Assembly: GCA_017465505.1 (NCBI GenBank)
Contig: JAFTWB010000006.1
Span: 124,001 to 188,000 of the forward strand
Length of the DNA: 64,000 nucleotides
Reading direction: 5' to 3'
Origin: Clostridia bacterium
GTDB lineage: Bacteria > Bacillota > Clostridia > Oscillospirales > Acutalibacteraceae
Shown here: positions 62,401 through 64,000 of the stretch, piece after piece
Layout of the letters: each line of letters opens with the position of its first letter
How positions within the stretch are numbered: the first letter of the stretch is position 1
Translations under genes and position numbers: made by a program
Notes under the pieces: model-generated
Seen by the model: only the letters and a program-made list of their open reading frames with translations
Databases searched by the model: none
Told to the model about the DNA's origin: nothing

Positions 62401-63505
62401 CTATTTCTACCTTTTCTGTTACATAAAAGTCCGTCTTTGCTTCCTTTTTCAGCAAGCCCAGAAGTAATGCACCCACCAGTGTGCCTGTGAGTACTGACAC
62501 AAGAAAAAGCAGAGGTTTTCCCACAAGAGGAATAACCAGTAGTCCGCCATAGGGTGCAATCAGTGTGCAGCCGAAGCCTGCACTTAAAGCCGAGCTTATA
62601 GCAGAGCCTGCGGCACAGGCAGGAATGATTCTTGCAGGGCTTTTTGCTGCAATGGGAATTGCACCCTCATTTACTCCTGTTATTCCAAAAAGCAGATTTG
62701 CTTTGGCAAGACCATTCTCCTTGTCAGAAAACTTGACTCTGAAAATTAAGGAACTTAAAAAAATCGAAAGATTTATGGTCATACCTGCTGCCATAACAGA
62801 GGCCATTGCGGTGTATTCTCCCGAGGCGATTGAAGCACTGGCAAAGATAAATGCCGCTTTTGAAAAAGCACCGCCCATATCAGCGGCAGTCAAAAGCCCC
62901 AGAACCGCACCAAAAGCCACAGGGTTTGTTTCGCTGATAACCATAAGCATAGCCGAAAGAGCTGTGTTTGCTAGCTTTGTCAGCGGATTTACAGCAAGTA
63001 TAACAAGCCCTGTTGCAGTGATTGATACCACAGGCAGAATAACATTTTTAGCGGTGCTTTTAAATTCTCCTTTAACTTTTTCAAAAAGCTTTTTCGAAAA
63101 TAAGGTGATGTATCCGCCAAGAATACCTGCAAATATAGCTCCGATATACCCTGAAACTGCCGTGGTGTCACCGAAAACAAGAAAAATGGTTGCTCCGTTC
63201 TGAGCAAAAAATCCACCTGTGATTCCTGCACCAAAGGCTAGCTTGCCACCAAGTTCAACTGCAATAACCGCAGACATTACAGGCAGCATAAGGCTGAAAA
63301 CAAGACTACCCATGGATTTAAAAATCACTGCCACGGGATTTTCACTTCCAAGGCCGAAAACTGCATTTTTGCTTATGGCAAAATCAATAATATAGGCAAG
63401 AGATATAAGTACTCCGCCTGTTATAGCAAAGGGTATGATGTAATAAACACTTTTCACTATTGCCTGGGTTATCTTTTTAAAAATATTTTTCAGCTTCAAG
63501 CTCAT
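62393..63505 (-). CDS. PTS fructose-type transporter, EIIC component alone
   Basis: A 370-residue polytopic protein with about nine or ten membrane segments. It matches the fructose/mannitol-like EIIC family: YYIIPFAITGGVLISLAYIID, GFFAQNGATIF, AADMGGAFSKAAF and the substrate-site GVNEGAIPIAAKSPARIIPA (usually GITEGAIPFA). EIIA and EIIB domains, which are usually fused, are absent, as is any PTS partner gene in the window, so it may depend on EIIA/B encoded elsewhere or act as a facilitator. The divergent neighbour is a PfkB sugar kinase. Confidence 0.88.
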   Translation of the reverse strand: MSLKLKNIFKKITQAIVKSVYYIIPFAITGGVLISLAYIIDFAISKNAVFGLGSENPVAVIFKSMGSLVFSLMLPVMSAVIAVELGGKLAFGAGITGGFFAQNGATIFLVFGDTTAVSGYIGAIFAGILGGYITLFSKKLFEKVKGEFKSTAKNVILPVVSITATGLVILAVNPLTKLANTALSAMLMVISETNPVAFGAVLGLLTAADMGGAFSKAAFIFASASIASGEYTAMASVMAAGMTINLSIFLSSLIFRVKFSDKENGLAKANLLFGITGVNEGAIPIAAKSPARIIPACAAGSAISSALSAGFGCTLIAPYGGLLVIPLVGKPLLFLVSVLTGTLVGALLLGLLKKEAKTDFYVTEKVEIEK

Positions 63506-63557
63506 CCCGCCTCTCTCGGTTTATTGTTCCCAAAAAAGACTTAAGTATTAAGTTTTG

Positions 63558-63586
63558 TTGACTTTATTCTGACCTTATATTAAAAT
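63558..63586 (+). promoter_or_regulatory. Promoter of the PfkB-family kinase gene
   Basis: TTGACT (63558-63563), 17-base spacer, TAAAAT (63581-63586), 19 bases before the ATG, in the 99-base divergent gap with the PTS gene. Confidence 0.65.
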
Positions 63587-63604
63587 GAATCAGAAGGTGA
63601 TATT

Positions 63605-64000
63605 ATGAGTAAAATAATAATCTGCGGTCTTGTTAATCTTGAAACCACAGTACCTGTTGATTCTTTCCCTATAAACTATAATCCCATAAATTATAAATTT
63701 TTCGGTGTTACTACTCATCCGTCAGGAGTAGGACTTAACCTTGCTTCTGCTTTAACAGCTCTTGATGATGAAGTTAAGCTTCTTTCTCTCTGTGGTGATG
63801 ATTTTGCAGGCAGAGCTATCAATGACTTTTTGCTGCAAAGCGGAATTGACAACCAAAATATTCTTAAAACCGCAAAGGCTACTGCTCAATCTGTTGTGCT
63901 TTACGATAATGAGGGCAAACGCAGTGTTTACTGCGACCTTACGGATATGCAGGACTCAGCTTATGATGAATCTGCTTTCAGACAAGCCGCACACAACAGC
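63605..64000 (+). CDS. PfkB-family carbohydrate kinase, N-terminal part (3' truncated)
   Basis: The first 132 residues of a ribokinase-like sugar kinase; the frame is open to the window end. It begins SKIIICGLVNLETTVPVD. The family substrate-binding glycine motif follows as HPSGVGLNLASALTALDDEVKLLSLCGDDFAGRAINDFL (usually GGAxxN...G). The C-terminal DTxGAGD catalytic motif would lie beyond the end. AAGGTG precedes the ATG. The sugar cannot be assigned; the divergent EIIC suggests a shared sugar pathway. Confidence 0.85.
   Translation, partial: MSKIIICGLVNLETTVPVDSFPINYNPINYKFFGVTTHPSGVGLNLASALTALDDEVKLLSLCGDDFAGRAINDFLLQSGIDNQNILKTAKATAQSVVLYDNEGKRSVYCDLTDMQDSAYDESAFRQAAHNS

Noticed and set aside
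62565..63203. 212-codon plus-strand frame opposite the PTS gene
   Set aside because: It is an antisense shadow of the EIIC membrane segments, rich in Ala and Pro without any domain pattern.

Overview
The window comes from a spore-forming Firmicute of the class Clostridia, most like the Ruminococcaceae/Oscillospiraceae. The evidence is the gene content: spoIIR, spoIIGA and sigE, the remA-gmk-rpoZ-priA-def-fmt-rsmB-rlmN-prpC-prkC-rsgA series, a complete V-type ATPase operon, and two secreted proteins with type I dockerin-like repeats (N-terminal on an esterase, C-terminal on a CotH-domain protein). The sequence is moderately AT-rich. Promoters close to the sigma-A consensus and perfect-stem terminators can be read by eye at many operon borders. 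No tRNA, rRNA or CRISPR array was seen.

Layout. 1-3.2 kb: 3' end of argF, a compact array of small hairpins, a C39-like cysteine-protease-fold membrane protein, then on the minus strand gpsA, a 6S-like structured RNA and a DUF1292 protein. 3.4-9.2 kb: a sugar-phosphate transferase, an O-antigen-ligase-like membrane protein and a LURP-one-like protein, followed by an Lrp/AsnC regulator with an aminotransferase, ispE and spoIIR. 9.3-11.1 kb: an IS30-type transposase inside a larger inverted-repeat element that has landed between the apparent promoter and the ribosome binding site of addB. 11.2-19.7 kb: addB-addA (RexBA recombination nuclease) and a secreted dockerin-CBM-esterase. 19.8-29.1 kb: nusB, a TsaD-like gene, xseA, dnaE, pfkA and a MORN-repeat protein. 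29.1-30.9 kb: an IS1182-type element. 30.9-32.5 kb (minus): spoIIGA-sigE.

32.7-41.3 kb: a nine-gene V/A-type ATPase operon (G/H, I, K, E, C, F, A, B, D). The K subunit keeps the residues that bind Na+ in the Enterococcus hirae enzyme. 41.4-43.9 kb: a DUF1349 protein, an LCP-family cell-wall ligase and (minus) a YebC regulator. 44.1-57.5 kb: a long housekeeping operon running from yicC to rsgA and ending in an HprK-like ATPase. 57.6-62.4 kb: a CotH/dockerin secreted protein, an ApbE flavin transferase lipoprotein and mnmA. 62.4-64 kb: a lone fructose-type PTS EIIC (minus), divergent from a PfkB-family sugar kinase cut by the window end.

The features most worth a second look are the hairpin array at 396-565, the 6S-like RNA at 2716-2908, the nested insertion ahead of addB, the two dockerin proteins, and the uncharacterised 660-residue MORN protein. 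No single locus in the window is a clear new multi-gene system.
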